Shown: positions 61,501 to 64,000 of the stretch, piece by piece
Layout of the letters: each line of letters starts with the position of its first letter
How positions within the stretch are numbered: the first letter of the stretch is position 1
Assembly (NCBI RefSeq): GCF_036884655.1
Contig: NC_088339.1
Location: forward strand, 26,121,501-26,185,500
DNA: 64,000 nt
Direction of reading: 5' to 3'
From: Musa acuminata AAA Group
Taxonomy: Eukaryota; Streptophyta; Magnoliopsida; Zingiberales; Musaceae
Notes under the pieces: model-generated
Databases searched by the model: none
What the model was told of the DNA's origin: nothing
What the model saw: the letters and a program-made list of their open reading frames with translations, nothing else
Made by a program: the position numbers and the translations under genes

Positions 61501-63404
61501 ATAATTTTCGAGGGATTGTCAGATACAAATAATGTGTGAGGAGGGTGGTACAGGAACTACAATAAGTATATCAAAAGATCCCTTGAGACCATATAAAAAT
61601 CAAAAAGTTATTCTATATTTACTGCTATTGACAATGGATGTAAATGTTACAAAGACAAAGGTTAAGATCATAACTAAAATACGGCCAAAAGACCCCAACT
61701 AGAAGAAAAACAAAAAAAAGAATGAATTTTATCATAAAATAAAATACATTGAAAAATTAAGCAGGTTACAATACAAAGTGGGCCAAATGTAAGAGGATGA
61801 GCAGTGCCATAAAAGCATACTAGAGAAATTTGCAACAGCAAAACTTGAACTTCAGCATAATTTTCAAAGAGACAGGAAATGAAAACCAATCATATACCTA
61901 CAACACAACCAGAAGACACAAGCTTACCTCTTCATGTACTGGGGTCAAGCGAGGATGTGATATATGATTCCTCACTGCTCTAGGAGAAGTGATGTCTTCA
62001 GCTTCTGATCCAGACTCAGCAGTAGACGTATCACTACCCCTTATCTGTTTCAGCAATAGAGAACTCAGTACTCTACAAAGTGGATTTTAGTCTAAGAACT
62101 GAGATCAAATGAGAAGACTCAACTCAGTACTCTACAAATTGGATTTTACTCTAGGAACTGAGATCAAATGAGAAGACTCACTGTTGGGTACTGTGGCTTA
62201 GCATAAGCAATAATCTTTTTTTCACCGTTTGAAACGGTGACAATCTGCCGGGCACATTGTGCTTCACCATTGAGGACCATCTGTTTGACAACAAGAACCA
62301 TGATAAACACTACATAAGAAAATGAAAGAAAAAGGTTGAAAAAAGTGAGATATTAAACAGAAACCTTCAGTATATTTGGGTCCTTCCATGGACCTTTTTC
62401 AGATCTTAGGCAGCCTCCTTGTTCTGCACAGGTACAGCAGCCACCAAGGAACTCTGGCAACTCACTGGAGATAATCCAAAGTGATATATTAGAATATTAA
62501 ATACCTGTCTCTCTAGTCGTTAAACATCATATGAAATAAGTCAGATTCAAAAATTCTGTTTCCTTGGAGGTTAAATATAATATAAAATAATAGCAAAGCA
62601 CAAACCTGGGTTCAATTATTTCTAACAACTTATTCTGATACCTTGCTCCAAGAACCTGATAGCAGTTGGAAAAACAATTTTAGTATGCATCTTCTCATGT
62701 CAGGGTAAAGATCCATTTCAACAAAGTAGGAGAAGAAACACACATGAATTTTGGAAGTAGTCTTTGGATCAAGAAAGGATTTTACAGTGTTCCACAGCAA
62801 CCTGAATCCCGAGCCAGCATTGACAATAAACATTCGGTGCAAGGTCTACAGTCATTATTTCACCAGATAGGAACATTGTAGTCAGAGGAATATTACTCCA
62901 AAAATACAAAAGACACTCGAAGTGAAGAAAAGGAGTATCTTGTCTACCTCAGGGTAGTTGTCATTGTCAATCTTCTGTAATCGCTGAATTAGTTCTCTGG
63001 CAGTCTTGCTGAAGTTTTTCAAACTCTACAAATCACACCAATCATGGCAAGAATAAGATTGATGTGTCAGACCATTAGATGTTCTAACCAATTAATAGTG
63101 ATGGTTTTTCCATGATACTGAGTCTGTGACAACATACCACGCCTTGAACATCAAGGATAGTTGTACTTGAATCAATGTGCTTCTTTGCAGCAATTGAACA
63201 AGCTGGGAATTTAATTAAAAAGCTCCTCTCATACTCCTTCACATGATACCTTAAATAACGCTCCATAGTTGTCACCTGCATTAGTTTGCTAGGATCAACT
63301 TTTCCAAGCCTTTCAATATAAACAGGTCTTCCCTCCTTGTCTACCCCATGATAACCATGAGGATAGTATTGTAGAACTTCATTTAACTCAGAATACTCAA
63401 AGTC
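58529..63404 (-). CDS. Sec14-nodulin-type phosphatidylinositol transfer protein (SFH-like), 3' part
   Basis: Eleven exons (63404-63138, 63025-62948, 62845-62744, 62655-62606, 62464-62365, 62280-62182, 62044-61928, 60312-60180, 59491-59088, 58708-58634, 58549-58529) give 481 residues in one frame. The first exons, with the CRAL-TRIO N-lobe, lie beyond the right edge. The Sec14 domain is visible from [20 protein letters not shown] through [45 protein letters not shown] and [18 protein letters not shown]. An acidic linker ([12 protein letters not shown]) follows, then a hydrophobic segment near [14 protein letters not shown], a coiled coil ([15 protein letters not shown] to [19 protein letters not shown]) and the basic end KKKFCF. 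Family role: exchange of phosphatidylinositol and phosphatidylcholine to prime phosphoinositide synthesis in polarised growth. Confidence 0.93.
62062..62181. repeat. 59-bp tandem duplication at a splice donor of the Sec14-nodulin gene
   Basis: AACTCAGTACTCTACAAA to GAGAAGACTC occurs at 62062-62120 and 62121-62180. On the gene strand the second unit begins at the GTGAGTC donor (62181), and the first unit carries GTTGAGTC in the same place. Confidence 0.9.
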
Positions 63405-64000
63405 CTGATGAAAGATCAAATCCAGTTAGATTTTTAAGGTAAACACAATGGGAATAAAAGATGAACTTATGATGTATAAGATAAGGGGAAAAGGATGTCC
63501 AATATCTGCAAGTAGAATTCTGCAGTTCATAGTTTGCAAGGAGGTTTCTTTCATGGTTTCAAATATTGATCTGGTATCAGTTGGTATTACTTTTAAACAT
63601 TTTTCAGGGTGGGAGTAAGGGTTTCTATACCACACAATATATCAGATTATCAGTACTGTAGCAGTCCAGCAGATTACCAATATGATATTGGACCAAATCT
63701 TTAATTTTTAATTTCTTTTCTATCCAGCATAAATCCCATAATCATTTAGAGGAATCATTCACATAAAAATTAAGATAATTGAAAGTTTAGCCACAGATAT
63801 AGCAACCTACAGTATATTGAAAATAATACATAAAAGGTTTCCATGTTTCCATTGAATTATTAGCAATTTCTGCTAGGTCCTTTATGTTAGAGTTGGCAGT
63901 AATAGGAAAAAAAAGTCTTGCATAATGTATCATGTTATATATAATATTCATAGAATCGAAGAACACATCAAAACTTATATATAAGTCGGTTCTCAAAATA
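63405..64000. other. Intron of the Sec14-nodulin gene (continues outside the window)
   Basis: AT-rich sequence upstream of the first visible exon, with an AG acceptor (TTTCATCAG) at 63405-63407. No coding exon of this gene can be recognised up to the end of the window. Confidence 0.65.

Noticed and set aside
63787..63996. 69-codon - frame as the upstream Sec14-nodulin exon
   Set aside because: It lacks the expected N-lobe sequence that should precede [10 protein letters not shown], and the region has intron composition.
1..64000. CRISPR arrays, bacterial operons, riboswitches, tRNA or rRNA genes
   Set aside because: Spliced plant genes throughout; no spaced palindromic repeats. I saw no convincing tRNA A/B boxes or rRNA blocks by eye, although a tRNA scan was not possible.

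Overview
The window is nuclear DNA of a flowering plant. Its genes are split by GT-AG introns, its gene families are plant-specific (PERK kinase, lysine-rich AGP, PUB-type U-box ligase, Sec14-nodulin protein, Tm-1-like protein), and it carries Copia elements with initiator-Met tRNA primer sites. GC-rich first exons in some genes next to AT-rich introns suggest a monocot. A non-grass monocot of the banana order (Zingiberales) is my best guess, but this is inference and not a species identification. I rebuilt every gene model by hand by joining exons that keep the reading frame, end at GT-AG and match family motifs.

Layout from left to right. 0.13-0.9 kb (-): lysine-rich arabinogalactan protein whose GPI tail lies in a second small exon. 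2.3-4.8 kb (-): complete 8-exon PERK receptor kinase. 5.9-8.2 kb (-): 6-exon GT47 (exostosin-type) Golgi glycosyltransferase, divergent from an uncharacterised P-loop NTPase at 8.8-9.9 kb (+). 11.1-13.9 kb (+): kinesin-light-chain-related TPR protein with a leader intron and a small upstream ORF. 14.7-18.2 kb (+): degenerate Copia retrotransposon, followed directly by a broken GH17 beta-1,3-glucanase relic (18.5-19.4 kb). 23.5-31.0 kb (+): U-box/ARM E3 ligase of the PUB5 type, with a foldback element in intron 2. 33.4-35.0 kb (-): short Copia derivative with intact LTRs and a target-site duplication, holding a piece of an LRK10-like receptor kinase. 35.2-36.6 kb (+): bHLH transcription factor. 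37.4-40.7 kb (-): phosphopantetheine adenylyltransferase (CoA synthesis). 41.8-46.7 kb: old LTR element without recognisable genes. 47.3-55.3 kb (+): 9-exon Tm-1-like gene. 58.5-63.4 kb (-): the last 11 exons of a Sec14-nodulin lipid-transfer protein, whose 5' end lies outside the window.

There is no operon-like organisation. Several genes share a broad theme of the cell surface and cell wall (AGP, PERK, GT47, KLCR/CMU-type protein, GH17 relic), but plant gene order rarely reflects a pathway, so I read this as coincidence. The accessory interest lies in the repeats: a gene-capturing Copia derivative, a Copia that lost most of its reverse transcriptase and sits between a W-box cluster and a dead glucanase, a foldback element, and several tandem duplications within introns.
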